Origin: Saccharina japonica
Lineage: Eukaryota; Sar; Phaeophyceae; Laminariales; Laminariaceae
Direction: 5' to 3'
Assembly (NCBI GenBank): GCA_008828725.1
Contig: MEHQ01003547.1
Location: 191,363-255,362 of the forward strand
Length of the DNA stretch: 64,000 bases
Below are positions 12,001-21,702 of the stretch, one piece after another (position 1 is the first letter of the stretch; the number at the start of each line of letters is the position of its first letter). The notes under the pieces are model-generated. The model did not search any database. It was not told the origin of the DNA and saw only the letters and a program-made list of their open reading frames with translations. A program made the translations under genes and the position numbers.

Positions 12001-14109
12001 TTACGCCAGCTGCATATTAATAATTAATAGTAGCCAGTCGCCAGTCGCCAGTAGTCGGCGTGGTAAATGCAAAACTCCCTGCGTAAAACTCTACGGAAAT
12101 CGTATACGACCTATGACATCTTAGACCTTAGACTGGTGATGCACGGTTGACTTCGTTCGAGCTTTGGTGGGCTGGTGGCTGGTGGGAGACGACAGTCTGT
12201 GTAATTCATGTTGTATCGCCACCTATCTCCTTCGCGTGGCAGTCCAGTCAGTGCTGCAGGTTGTATGATATAACTATAAATGCACCTCTTTGCTGTCGCT
12301 ATTCTCAAGCACGTGTCTGTATATATGTAGCACAACAACAGGAGTAGTAGTGTCCGAATACCGCTGTGCTGCTGTGCTGCTTTGCTGCCCCTGTGCTGCG
12401 GGAGATCCGGCGCCAACACGGCCCTTCTTGGCGTCTTCGCCATGCCTCGCTCGCGCCACCTCTCTTCGTTCTGTACTTTTTTTTTTTTTTCTTTTTTTTT
12501 TGTCCATCCCATTTATTATCTTCGCCCTTCCTTTCTCTCTCCTCCCTAGTCGTAACTCAGATCCGGGGTCACAAAGTAGGCTCCTCTCCCTCCTCCCCCA
12601 CTACGGTTCTTGCCTTGCATTTTTATCGCGAGAAGACTTCAGCCTTTCCTTCCCTCGTCGACTCGCATCGAATTGTGCCTACCCACGCTACTATTAATTG
12701 GCGCTCTCAGCAGTTGATTCCGTTTTTTATTATTAATTAATAAATACAAGTACGACATACGTACGATACATTTTGATATTTTGTATTGTACATTGTACCA
12801 GCGCTGTGTATGTCGTCGCGCTACGTTACGTACGATGTACTATATACTATCATACTGCATACCCGGTACCAGATATACCTGGTATATACCAACTATACAG
12901 CCAGCACAACAATAATAATAGCATACATCAGTCGTCTTCTGTATATTCTGATGTGATGTGCTCTGTACCAAGTATCATGTTCCTCGTACCGTCGGAAACC
13001 GGGTACCAGATGCACATACGTAGATGTGATGCATGTTGATAGTATACGTACAGCAGTAAGTACCATAGGTACGACACTGCTGCAACCACGGTCGAGAATC
13101 GGGAGGGTCAGAGGTCAGAGAAACTTGCTCCGTTTTACACATTTATTTGAGCGTTGAGTGTTTGAGTGTAGAGTTAGACTTGGCGGCGTGAAAATACTCG
13201 TGTACCGGTGTTGTTGCATTGTATATATATCATGCATTATAGAGCTCTTCTACGTAGAATTATGGTGTTATACCCCTACTGCCGTAGAATTGATCTTGAA
13301 GCTTCAAAGCAACGCCTGCAGCACTGCAATCATGTACAGCAGCAGCAGCAGTGTACCCGTAGCACGCATATCAGCTTGCAGTGCATAGCAGGGACGTACC
13401 TGGTATTGATTTGTGTGATATGTACCCTGGCAGCAGAACCAAGGCATGTCGTACCAGGTACGTATATATACCAACCTCTCTCGCTTTGCTGCTGTTGTCG
13501 AGTAAACTATCTTGTTTATAGTACGTGGAACTACTACTGCTGTACCTGGTATTTTGCGGGGGACCGTAGTAAATAGGACTTATGGTACACACTAAACTCT
13601 ATATATTTACATACTTTTAGTAACAATATTTGGTCCTATTTACTATGGTCCCCCGCAATAGGTACAGTAGTAAGATAAGATGGTGATGAAAGGCAGCACA
13701 GACAGGTCTCTCACGAGCGAGAACTAGCCGTGCATCTCAGCGTCCAGCAGCCACAACCAACAATTTATACCGTGCATCATCTTCAAAAAACAGTTTTAAT
13801 GTTCTGCTGTGTCTGTGGTGTACGAGTACTACTGATAGGACTCCGCTCGTCACTCTCCATCCCGCTCCCGGTAAACACACGCAACTGGCAATACACGAAC
13901 AACATCACAGCCGTCATAAAATGATGATGATGATGATGATGAATGACTCTCACCAGATCAATTTGCAGCTCTGCTCCTGTCTCTTTGCTTCGGACGGTAA
14001 GCCTTGTACTCTCCTGCCGCATGACCTCGGCCAGTATCCAGACTTGCTCTTCATCCTCAGCCCAGACCCCGCTACCGATCGGGACCGTGCCCACCCGTGC
14101 GAGGACCAT
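1..14109 (-). CDS. Myosin heavy chain, motor domain (3' part beyond the left edge)
   Basis: An actin-based ATP-driven motor. Thirteen exons join in phase into 588 residues: 14109-13954, 8313-8176, 7662-7549, 7138-7026, 6706-6478, 6082-6008, 5737-5600, 5262-5164, 4838-4677, 2735-2645, 2100-1890, 882-771, 228-103. Start is the ATG at 14107-14109, opening an SH3-like N-terminal piece ([15 protein letters not shown]). Motor landmarks appear in family order: [15 protein letters not shown]-loop GESGAGKT (residues 159-166), switch [10 protein letters not shown] (209-217), [11 protein letters not shown], switch II DIFGFENF (436-443), relay-region [18 protein letters not shown] and HYAGKVKY (554-561). 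No catalytic motif is broken. The rest of the head, neck and tail lie outside the window, so class cannot be named. Intron 1 (8314-13953) and intron 9 (2736-4676) hold mobile elements. Exon calls are mine from splice consensus and phase; they have not been checked against transcripts. Confidence 0.95.
1344..1442. repeat. Short hairpin MITE-like inverted repeat
   Basis: Two arms of about 37 bp pair almost perfectly: the left begins CCTTAACCCTTCTAGGACTG and the right ends GGGACTGCAGTCTTAAAAGG followed by GTTAAG. About 23 bp separate them. A partial third arm (GGTCCCCCGTTTTTGGGGAC, near 1447-1466) follows on the right and another GGGTTAAG lies near 1510, so a longer composite element is possible. 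It sits in the myosin intron between the exons at 1890-2100 and 771-882. No coding capacity. Confidence 0.75.
2471..2600. mobile_element. Small MITE, diverged copy of the 13.6 kb element
   Basis: Imperfect terminal inverted repeats: left CGGAGGACCATAGTAA, right TTTACTATGGCCCCCGG. The interior shares words such as TATATAAGTTT and GTGTACC with the reverse complement of 13556-13656, so the two are inverted copies of one family. It lies in the myosin intron between exons 2645-2735 and 1890-2100 and carries no open frame of note. Confidence 0.65.
2894..4326. mobile_element. 1.4-kb TIR element full of GATATATC-type palindromes
   Basis: Exact 15-bp inverted ends, TACTAGAGCTGGGTA at 2894-2908 and its complement at 4312-4326. 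The AGAGCTGGGTAT terminus recalls hAT-type ends, but I see no clear 8-bp target duplication. Near both ends the sequence is dominated by ATATCC, GGATATATC and GATATCATGATAT words that are self-complementary. No transposase motif was found in any frame, so it looks non-autonomous. It fills most of the myosin intron 2736-4676. Confidence 0.65.
9709..10540. repeat. Long pyrimidine-rich tract
   Basis: The plus strand opens with a run of more than 20 T, then TTTG repeats, then CT-rich DNA with many TTTTCTTTT and CTTTCTTT runs as far as 10540. In the myosin transcript this reads as purine-rich RNA. The T run could be the A-tail of a minus-strand retroposon, but I could not match a body to the SINE copies in this window. 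Confidence 0.5.
12477..12738 (-). mobile_element. SINE copy 1 (body only, minus orientation)
   Basis: Shares the body of the family: TTATCGCGAGAAGACTTCAG, ACTCAGATCCGGGGTCACAA and CCATCCCATTTATTATCTTC, all read here on the plus strand, so the element itself runs on the minus strand. Its A-rich tail appears as the T tract at 12477-12501. The 5' end carries CTGCTGAGAGCGCC on the minus strand. The tRNA-like head of the full copies is not visible. Confidence 0.8.
13556..13656. mobile_element. 101-bp MITE with 24-bp perfect inverted ends
   Basis: Left end GCGGGGGACCGTAGTAAATA and right end TATTTACTATGGTCCCCCGC pair over about 24 bp with one mismatch, leaving roughly 50 bp of AT-rich interior. It could fold as one hairpin. 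A diverged inverted copy is at 2471-2600. It lies in myosin intron 1, some 300 bp from exon 1. Confidence 0.75.
13919..13943. repeat. ATG triplet microsatellite beside a splice donor
   Basis: About eight ATG/GAT triplets lie within 12 bp of the donor of myosin exon 1 (GT at 13953-13952). On the gene strand this reads as CAT repeats just inside the intron. Confidence 0.85.
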
Positions 14110-15152
14110 CGATGAACCACGACGCTACGGCATAAGGTACGATGCCTCGAGCCTATCCAGAGTAGCAACAACAACAACAACAGAGACTCGCAAGACGATA
14201 AGTAAATCAGAAGGCAGCACAGAGTAGTGCAGCAGTTGCTCCCTGCCCGTGCTTCTTTCGCTTCTTTCTCTTCTTGTTTATTTCAGCAGGTGTGTCGCCA
14301 GTCGGACAGATAGACTTCGCCAGCAGGGCAGAAACCAAAACAACTTTAACTATCCCATCTGTCTCCCATCACAGCAGCCTCCAGCAGCCCATCACAAACA
14401 GAATTGCTTCACGTGGACAGATAGCGAATGACGTTCGTACACAGAACAACCGGGCCTGACGGAATTCTTGACAGGACGCAGCACGAATCATGATAAATAC
14501 GACAATCTCCCATCTATCATCTCCCATCTATCATCTCCCATATCACATCTCCGAAATGGAGATGTAGTCGACAGTCTCGACTACGGTCGACGTCCGCAAG
14601 CTTAGGCTGTTCGATCGAACGGCCTGATATTCTCGGTTGCCTTTTTTGCCACTTTCAACTTATTTCCAGGTTTTTGGTTCGGCGTTGCCTCGCTTCTCGG
14701 CTAATGATACGCACGCATGCCACCGTATACGCCGTTACAAGAAGAGCTAACGGCTGTTCTGCCTCTCTCTCCGTCTGTGACCTGTGACCTGTGACCTGTG
14801 CCCTGCTGTGACTACGAGTGAGTGTATACACTGCTTCGTATACTGCTGCTCTATACGTAGTATATATAACTCGTGCGTGTTACCTGGGAGTACGTGTTAT
14901 AACTTCTTCCTGCGTATCATACCTGCACCACAGTCGTCACCAAAATAATGGAGAAGAATTTACCGGTAGGACCAACCGGTGTGTATTATGTCAGTCAATG
15001 TTGTCTTCGTTATTTCTACCCAATATAAACATCATGTACGCACTACTATATATAATGGACACTAGACCCACAGCAGGAGTGTCTTTTGTCCTGATTCCGC
15101 GATATATTAGAGATTGTGATACAAATTCTGTGTCACACTTGGGTCACAGACT
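14110..15152. other. Intergenic spacer upstream of the myosin start
   Basis: No supported gene. The first part is the likely myosin promoter region. Features seen: a short AACAACAAC run near 14166-14182, three near-identical ATCTCCCATCTATC units at 14503-14540, and TGTGACC tandems near 14776-14800. No TATA-like box was found at a convincing distance from the ATG at 14109. Confidence 0.6.
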
Positions 15153-15450
15153 ATTTTTTGTTTTGCTTTTGTTTTTCCATCCCATTTATTATCTTCGCCC
15201 TGGTATCTCAGATCCGGGGCCACAAAGTTCGTATCTCAGATCCGGGGCCCCAAAGTAGGCTCTTCTCTCCCTCCTCCGCCACACTACGTACGGTTCTTGC
15301 CTTTTTTTGCATTTTTATCGCGAGAAGACTTCAACCCTTTCTCTTCCCTCGTCCACTCGCTCGCATCGAATTGCGCCTATACCCACGCTGCTACTATTAA
15401 TAGGCAGTAGAAGTACGAGTACGAGTACGTAGTTGATTCCATTTTTATTT
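15153..15450 (-). mobile_element. SINE copy 2 (minus orientation, internal duplication)
   Basis: Contains CCATCCCATTTATTATCTTC, TTATCGCGAGAAGACTTCAA and CATCGAATTGCGCCT as in the other copies. The word TCTCAGATCCGGGGCC occurs twice, a local tandem duplication of about 30 bp not seen in its relatives. The T-rich stretch at 15153-15178 is the A-tail on the minus strand. Confidence 0.8.
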
Positions 15451-15734
15451 GTTTTTGTCGTTTTTATCAAGTATTTCAAAGTATTTACGTAGTACGAGTA
15501 TACGAATTCAAAGGCTACTACGGTAATATACTCGTAGCAGCATTGAATTTGTGGTACCGAGTTCAAATGAGATTTTGACATTATTATTTGAAAAAAATAA
15601 AAAGGAACTACTGTGGATACCAGGTCCCCTTCCCCTAGATAGTACCGCCTCATTACACACAAGTTCAAGACCACAACCACATGAGAGAGAACCTGCCAGG
15701 GGCTCCGCCCCACAGAACCACCAATTAATTAATT

Positions 15735-16007
15735 GTTGAGAACGCCCTCGCCGTGGCGTGGGCAGCAGTAAGGTACCGGTATAAGCAGTAAGTAGGCGGA
15801 ATCCGACGCAAGTCGACGAGGGAAGAAAGTGCTGAAATCTTCTTGCGATAAAAATGCAAAAGGCACGTACATGTATACCGTATAGTGGGAAGGGGGGAGA
15901 AGAGCTTACTTAGTGACCCCGGATCTGAGTTACGACTACGAACGAACGTAAAGAGGGAAAGAGAAAAGAAGGGCGAAGACAATAAATGAGATGGACAAAA
16001 AAAAAAT
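15735..16007 (+). mobile_element. SINE copy 3 (plus orientation)
   Basis: Opposite in orientation to copies 2 and 4, which flank it. Recognised by CGACGAGGGAAGAAAGTGCT, GACCCCGGATCTGAGTTACG and the A-tail after GAGATGGAC at 15998-16007. The 5' part has gained unrelated sequence, and no tRNA-like head is evident. Confidence 0.75.
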
Positions 16008-16464
16008 GGTGACCACCGGGGCGACCGAAGAGAAAAACAAAAAACGCAAATGAATGGTGGGTATAAAGCAAGTGAAATGCCAACGTACATATTTTTTACC
16101 TGGTATGTATATGATATGGATATATAGTACGAGGTACGAGAACACAACGACACAACAAGTCAAACCAGAAAAATAAAAAACACGAACAAATCATATAATA
16201 TATCTCTACGGGTATACCTGGTACGTATATACTATACCTGGTACGTATTAATATATATACGAAGTATGTATTTATTTATTTTTTGTCCATCCCATTTATT
16301 ATCTTCGCACTTCCGTCTTTCTCCCTCCCTAGTCGTAACTCAGATCCGGGGTCACAAAGTAGGCTCCTCTCCCTCCTCCCCCACTACGGTTCTTGCTTTG
16401 CATTTTTATCGCGAGAAGATTTCAGCACTTTCTTCCCTCGTCAACTCTCGTCGAATTTTGCTTA

Positions 16465-16961
16465 GGCCAATGGGTATGGTCAAAATGCGAAAATCGGATC
16501 TCATCCAACAAATGCCACCTACACAGGCCCATACCTCGCCCAAAACTGAAAACTGAACGTACTGACCTCAGGAAGAGCCAACTCTTTTTCCGAGAGGTAT
16601 CCAGAACATGTTATGGTTGGTAGAGGGCTCTCGATTTCAATTCAAGAAAACCCCGAAACAGCAGGAGCATTTGGTATTTGCATTTGAAATCGACGAAAAG
16701 GGTCTTTTATTCGAATGCATTCATCTTTTGGGGCGTTTTGGCGCGCTTTTTCAAAATGCCAGCCCGCATTCGACAGATTGCTCATTTTGTAAACGATTCA
16801 AACATAGGCGGGTAACGAACTGTAACATGTTCTAGGTACCTCTCGGAAAAAGAGTGGGCTCTCCCTGAGGTGTGCACCTTCAGTTTCGACTTTCAAACGA
16901 GATATTGGCCTTCAAAGTGGCATTTTTGGAAATCCGCATTTTGTAACCATACCCATTGGCC
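16465..16961. mobile_element. 497-bp MITE with TTA target duplication, nested in SINE copy 4
   Basis: Inverted ends GGCCAATGGGTATGGT (left) and ACCATACCCATTGGCC (right) are perfect, and TTA flanks both sides (16462-16464 and 16962-16964). A 3-bp T-A type duplication is the mark of PIF/Harbinger and Tourist elements. Further in, AAAATGCG and CGCATTTT also pair. No transposase frame, so non-autonomous. The pre-insertion sequence GAATTTTGCTTACCCACGCT matches the uninterrupted SINE copies. Confidence 0.85.
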
Positions 16962-17015
16962 TTACCCACGCTATATTATGCGCTCTCGACAGTCGGTGTC
17001 ATTTGTGAATAAAAA

Positions 17016-17090
17016 CCTCCATGGGGAGAATCGAACCCTCGACATCCGGCCCAAAGGCTTCGTGGTCTACCAGTTAGACCACCGGGGCGA
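17016..17090 (-). other. tRNA-like head of SINE copy 4 (Pol III A and B box)
   Basis: Begins GCCCCGGTGGTCTAACTGG and contains GAGGGTTCGATTCTCC. The D-arm hairpin GGTCTAACTGGTAGACC is perfect, but the acceptor strands do not pair and the T-stem has a mismatch, so it is not a working tRNA. It resembles the head at 59661-59737 (GCCCCGATGGTCTA, GAGTTCGAATCT). Confidence 0.65.
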
Positions 17091-17486
17091 ATAATTCATT
17101 TACGTAAGCGTAGTCCACTGGTCAGCATAAAAATGAAGGCGTCCAAATAAGCTACAACCTTGTATACCCTGAGCGAGCGCGAAATTTTATACCTACATTA
17201 GGTCATAAAACCATGGTACTGTTATTCAGCTGGCGATTTATTGCTACAACAAGTTTTTTTTTCCCCTTTTTTTTCTGCATAGATAGACACAACCTCACTG
17301 ATTCTAAAACCCCCCCCAGTTGGTCCCCTCTCGATACGGGATGCATTGTAGGACTATACCGAAGTCGCGCATCGAAGTGTATACACTCAAGGCAAGCAAA
17401 AATGAGTCGACGTCCTCCTCCAGCTGTCCTGGTTTTTTTTTAATTTTTATTAACTCGAGTACGGCTTTCTCCCCAAAAGTTTGCGT

Positions 17487-17985
17487 GGGGTGTACTCATG
17501 TTGTGCACGGCCGTAGTCATATGACCATAGACCCTCGCATCCCTACAATGCCGGGACGGAGCGCGCTGGGTTTTCACCAACCAGGCAGACATTGCTTGCA
17601 CCAAGCGCGAAACGCCGTGGGTATTGGGCGAGTCGCATGGAGGGTGAGCTGCATCCTGCTAAGAACCGCCTCTGAGGCGGACTTGCATATGGACGACAGC
17701 TTCAATGAGTTAATTTAATTTCTGGTGTGGCCACTTCCGGAGACAGCAATGGGTTTTACTATGTAACTGCCTCGCGGACGCCTTACCATATTACACTACG
17801 CGATACGACCATTCCCCTTGTCGGAACAAAGATTCTCCACCCCGCACAAATGATCTACTCGACCGCCAGCTTTGGTGACCGCCAAAAAAAATACAAAAAA
17901 AAACGGCACCCTGGTTGTCTAGCTCACGTAGCGAGTGGCGTGTTTTACAGCGTCGTTGCCAACCGACGCCAACCCAACCTATAAA
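17487..17985. repeat. 0.5-kb dispersed repeat, copy A
   Basis: Starts GGGGTGTACTCATG and ends CCAACCCAACCTATAAA. The same unit, in the same orientation, is at 28563-29053 with only scattered differences. It contains A-runs near 17884-17902, has no terminal inverted repeats, and its open frames differ between copies. Type unknown. Confidence 0.85.
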
Positions 17986-18571
17986 GTTTTTTTAATGTAC
18001 GAGGGGGGTCTGGGCGCTGACGGGCGTGGTACGCTTTTGGAGACCAAGCGCTGGTTATGCCAACGTAAAGACAAGGGCTGTTGTGATTACAGCTGCGTAA
18101 TCCGATCGGTAAATCACAACAGCTCTCGATTCCATGTACCTTGCTGACCATTTACGATGTTAGTCGGTAGTCGACAGACAGCAATAGTCTTTCGGCGGTA
18201 TGACGGTGATTTCGCTCGTCTGATAATCATTATGACGTAGGGGGGGGAAGGAGAGTCGTCCTTTTATGTTGAAAAAAAGCATTATACCCTGTTATACCCG
18301 GTATATTTGTATTCGTCTTTTTTACAGCGAGCGGCAGCAATATACTATTTTATGGTCCAATAACACACACCATACCAGCTTACCAAACACGGACATTGCT
18401 CCAAATTAAGAATATGTATATGTCAAGACCCACTCCCGAACAACCTATGTATTGAGTGTAAGCTTGTTCCGTTTGGTCTAGGGAGGTCATTGGATCCTAT
18501 TCTGGCAAGGAAGGGAGGGTATCAGAGGCATATTGCTTGCTGTGTTTGCACCCCCCCCCAGTAGAATTTTT

Positions 18572-20245
18572 CAAGGTCAGGTTCTGTAGGGTACCTACAG
18601 AACCATACCCGGGGTATTTACCCGGGAAATACCCTACAGAGAACTTCTGTGAGTTCTGTAAGGGTTTTATACCCTAACCCGGAACTTCTGTAAGTTCTGT
18701 ACGACCTTCATACCCTACAGAGAACTTCTGTAAGTTCTGACTCCCCGTTTCACAATACCCGGGGTACCGGTACAACGTTCTTGTACCTGCCGGAACTTTC
18801 TGTGAGTTCTGTACGCCCGATGCCACAATACCCGGAACTTCTGTGAGTTCTGTAAGCGGTTTTATACCCTAACCCGGAACTTCTGTATGTTCTGTAAGAC
18901 ATCCATACCCGTACCCGGAACTTCTGTAAGTTCTGTAACACTTGACATACGGGTAGACACAATACCCCGGGTAAGGGTATTCCCTCGGCACAATACCCTG
19001 TGTGCCGGTACAAGATTAGGGTATCTTGAGGATGTCAGGAGACGATCAGTCAAATGGGCATCGGTCAAGGGTGTGGATTCGAGTGTTCCACACTAAAACC
19101 TAGTATTTTGGCGTCAATCAAGGATAAAAAATGAAAATTTCTGAAAATTTCCGTCAGTCAAGGGGTGAAAGTGCCGTCTCCTGACATCTTTTGAGGAGTG
19201 ATGTTATGCATTCTGACGTCATGTCTCATCAGTGACACACACCAAAAACGAAATTACGAAATTAAATTACATTGTACAACCCACGTCGCTCACAACCATC
19301 ACATGAACCGAGCACACAAGTACGTGGATTTTGATTTGGGGGGTAAATCTATGACCGCGGAAGTCATTCCCATGAAGTTGGAACGGTCCTTACCGTGAAA
19401 ATCGTGAAAGACAGCTATATAACAGAAATTAGTTACAATGGTACATGCATGGTATATACGCGTTAGTACCGGTATAGTGTGTCATGTTTGAAGTACACAA
19501 TCGCAGTATTTCGAAATGCATTTTATGTATTTTTTTTTAGGAGTACATTTGCAGTTTTTTCGCCCCCTTGAGGTGGGTATTACCGGGGTATCACCGGAAC
19601 TTCTGTAAGTTCTGTACGCCCGTGCCTCAATCGGAACTTCTGTGAGTTCTGTGCGCCCGGGCCACAATCGGAACTTCTGTGAGTTTGTACGACCGGGCAC
19701 AATCGGAGCTTCGTGAGTTCTGTACGCCCGTTCCACAATAAATACCCGGAACTTCTGTAAGTTCTGTGGCCCGTGTCACATTACCCGGAATTTCTGTGAG
19801 TTCTGTGCGACCTTCATACCCGTACCCTGAACTTCTTAAGTTCTGTGCGACCGAGCCACAATACCCGGGGTACCGGTACAACTTGTTTATACCTGCTGGA
19901 ACTTCTGTGAGTTCTGTACGCCCGTGCCACGATACCCGGAACTTCTGTGAATTCTGTAAGGGTTTTATACCCGTACCCGGAACTTCTGTAAGTTCTGTAC
20001 GACCTTCATACCCTACAGAGAACTTCTGTAAGTTCTGTACTCCCCGTTTCACAATACCCGGGGTACCGGTACAACGTGTTTGTACCTGCCCGGAACTTCT
20101 GTGAGTTCTGTATGCCCGGGCCACAATACCCGGAACTTCTGTGAGTTCTGTAAGGGTTTTATACCCTAACCCGGAACTTCTGTAAGTTCTGTAAGACACC
20201 CATACCCTGACCCTAAATCCACAAACCCTACAGAACCTGACCTTG
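18572..20245. mobile_element. 1.67-kb TIR element packed with a GAACTTCTGTAAGTTC array
   Basis: Perfect 21-bp inverted ends (CAAGGTCAGGTTCTGTAGGG plus T at the left, the complement at the right). Inside are some twenty copies of CGGAACTTCTGTRAGTTCTG in two blocks, 18640-18945 and 19590-20195, on alternating ACAATACCCGG and TTATACCC spacers. Each unit is itself a near-palindrome (GAACTT-CTGT-AAGTTC). A 158-bp inverted element lies between the blocks at 19031-19188. The long minus frame over 19627-20256 only translates the repeat (ELTEVPG-like units) and is not a gene. Confidence 0.75.
19031..19188. mobile_element. 158-bp inverted-repeat element nested in the 18.6-20.2 kb element
   Basis: Ends GATGTCAGGAGACG and CGTCTCCTGACATC are perfect 14-bp inverted repeats. 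The interior contains three related GTCAGTCAA/GTCAATCAAGG words. It breaks the GAACTTCTGTAAGTTC array and so was probably inserted into it. Flanks CTTGAG and TTTTGAG are suggestive but not an exact duplication. Confidence 0.6.
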
Positions 20246-20288
20246 GAATTTTTCATAATTTGTCGTACCTGGTATTTGTATGTATATA

Positions 20289-20414
20289 CTCTGATCCGAA
20301 ATATAAGGACAATTTTAATTTAATGGTAATATACAAAAGGTCCTTATATTCCGAATCAGAGAATTTCAATTTAATGTTAAAATACAAAAAAGGTCCTTAT
20401 ATTCCGGATCAGAG
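20289..20414. mobile_element. Stowaway-like MITE with a duplicated right arm
   Basis: The left end CTCTGATCCGAAATATAAGG pairs with TTATATTCCGAATCAGAG (ending 20361) and again with TTATATTCCGGATCAGAG (ending 20414). The two right halves, each AATTTAATGTTAAAATAC-like plus the arm, are a tandem duplication. The ATATAAGGAC subterminal words are typical of mariner-type MITEs. Confidence 0.65.
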
Positions 20415-21619
20415 CGGTACGTTTTTTTTTCAATAAGCAGTGAGTGGTGGTGCGTCAGGGTTTTAGTGCTCCCAGTTTTTGTATGATAGCCTAATAATTT
20501 GCAGTGGTTCACGAGATAAAAAAATATTTTAGAATCTAATATTTCTCCGTTTGTTTGTCGACTGGCCCAGTTTGTAACTGCTTTGCTTTCTTCGTACCTG
20601 GTACATATCATGTACATATTATATTATGTACGCACAACAACATCTTAGCTGCAGTATATAGTAGTATCCTTCACAGGAATATCGGATAATACTGCCGTAC
20701 GTAGGTATTAATACCTACCTCTGTACTCTGTGGGTGTTATGGAATAGAACTTCGCGCAACCGACATATGAGCATACCAGTGTATCAGGTACTGATATCAT
20801 ATACCTGGTTATTCTGCGCGTTTGCTTCCGAAGCTGAGCCCCGACCAATTTGTATGAGTATGAATACGAAGTATCATGCGCACGGCGACTAAAAGAGAAA
20901 GAGAAAGAGACTTCGTGAAGTTACAATGTGGCTGTGACCCTGTGACCTGTAGAGAAGGTGACGGAACTAACTGCCCACCAGGTGATATTGATAAGACGCT
21001 GGCTGCTCTATTTTTTAGTACCAGGTATACTACAGTACAGTACAGTAGTTTCAAGGGTACGTGGTATCCCATGTTCCTCTCAACTCAGCGAGTACTCTGT
21101 ATGGTTTTTGTACTGCTGCTGTGTGTTCCCGAAGCGTGTTCCAGAAGCCACACGGGCAGCACTTCAGACGGCTGGTTCAGATGTACAGTAGCTATAATAT
21201 TCGTAGCCCTGTAGTAGGTGGCGTTGGACGCATACGTACACCACTCACTGTACTCCGGACAGCAACGCGGCACATATAGCCAGGTATTTTCGGCTGTAGC
21301 CTATTTAGCTGCAAGAGCAGTATATCGCGCCCCCACACTCGTATTCTCGTAGTACAAAGAGAGGTGACATGCCATGTACCAGGTGTCACGTATTTTGTCC
21401 CACGTGAGATAATATGTGTCTTTTGTTTGCGTTCATATCATTCAAAAATAGACCGTGAAGGCGAAACGATGACCGTTGGCCCTGTCTGGACGGTTCATGG
21501 GCTGAAAAGTGTGCGGTGATACTGTACAGTAGATGCATGACGAATATCACGCTCGCAGAGCGCGATCCGCCTCTGCACTTTGGCTGTGCACGCAGTGATA
21601 CATTTGTATTTGTTTGCTG
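20415..21619. other. Intergenic, no gene seen
   Basis: Short overlapping frames exist on the plus strand near 20876-21280, but none has a known domain, splice-consistent neighbour or convincing start. TACCWGGTA-type words occur near 20597, 20809, 21022 and 21377. Confidence 0.5.
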
Positions 21620-21702
21620 AGGTCCAATCCGAGAATCGAACTCGGGGCTTCCACATCCGTGCTGTACGTGGTGTGGTTTACTGACCACTCGGTGCCAACG
21701 CT
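21620..21702 (-). other. tRNA-like fragment
   Basis: The minus strand reads TGGCACCGAGTGGTCAGTAA with a perfect T-arm (CCGAG TTCGATT CTCGG). The acceptor strands do not pair and the anticodon arm is poor, so it is a degenerate tRNA or a SINE head, not a working gene. A run of G and T of about 35 bp (21721-21758) lies just upstream of it on the gene strand. Confidence 0.5.

Larger units (their letters stand above)
8314..13953. other. Myosin intron 1: 5.6 kb of repeats and low-complexity DNA
   Basis: Bounded by a GT donor at 13953-13952 after exon 1 and an acceptor AG at 8315-8314 before exon 2. From about 8400 to 9480 the DNA is unremarkable apart from CTG triplets near 8807-8828. From 9709 to 10540 the plus strand is strongly T-rich, beginning with over 20 T and a TTTG microsatellite near 9766-9786. 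From 11230 to 12040 it is AT-rich with repeated TATTAATA words. A SINE copy and a MITE occupy 12477-12738 and 13556-13656. A 164-codon frame on the minus strand at 8858-9352 resembles no family I know. Confidence 0.8.
16270..17090 (-). mobile_element. SINE copy 4, full length with tRNA-like head, split by a MITE
   Basis: Reading the minus strand from 17090: a tRNA-like head (17090-17016) with box-A-like TGGTCTAACTGG and box-B-like GGTTCGATTCT, a linker ending GAGAGCGC, then CGTGGGTAAG, which is interrupted at 16961. The body resumes at 16464 and ends in an A-rich tail at about 16280-16270. Cutting out 16465-16961 restores a contiguous element. With copy 6 this defines the full structure of the family: a Pol III-type head, a body and an A-tail. 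Confidence 0.8.

Noticed and set aside
17487-17985. 5S rRNA gene
   Set aside because: Resemblance is limited to about 14 bases of the 5' end and a loose match elsewhere; full secondary structure is not supported.
19627-20256. A 209-codon open frame with ELTEVPG repeats
   Set aside because: It translates the GAACTTCTGTAAGTTC array; the reading frame is open because the unit lacks stops, and there is no other coding evidence.
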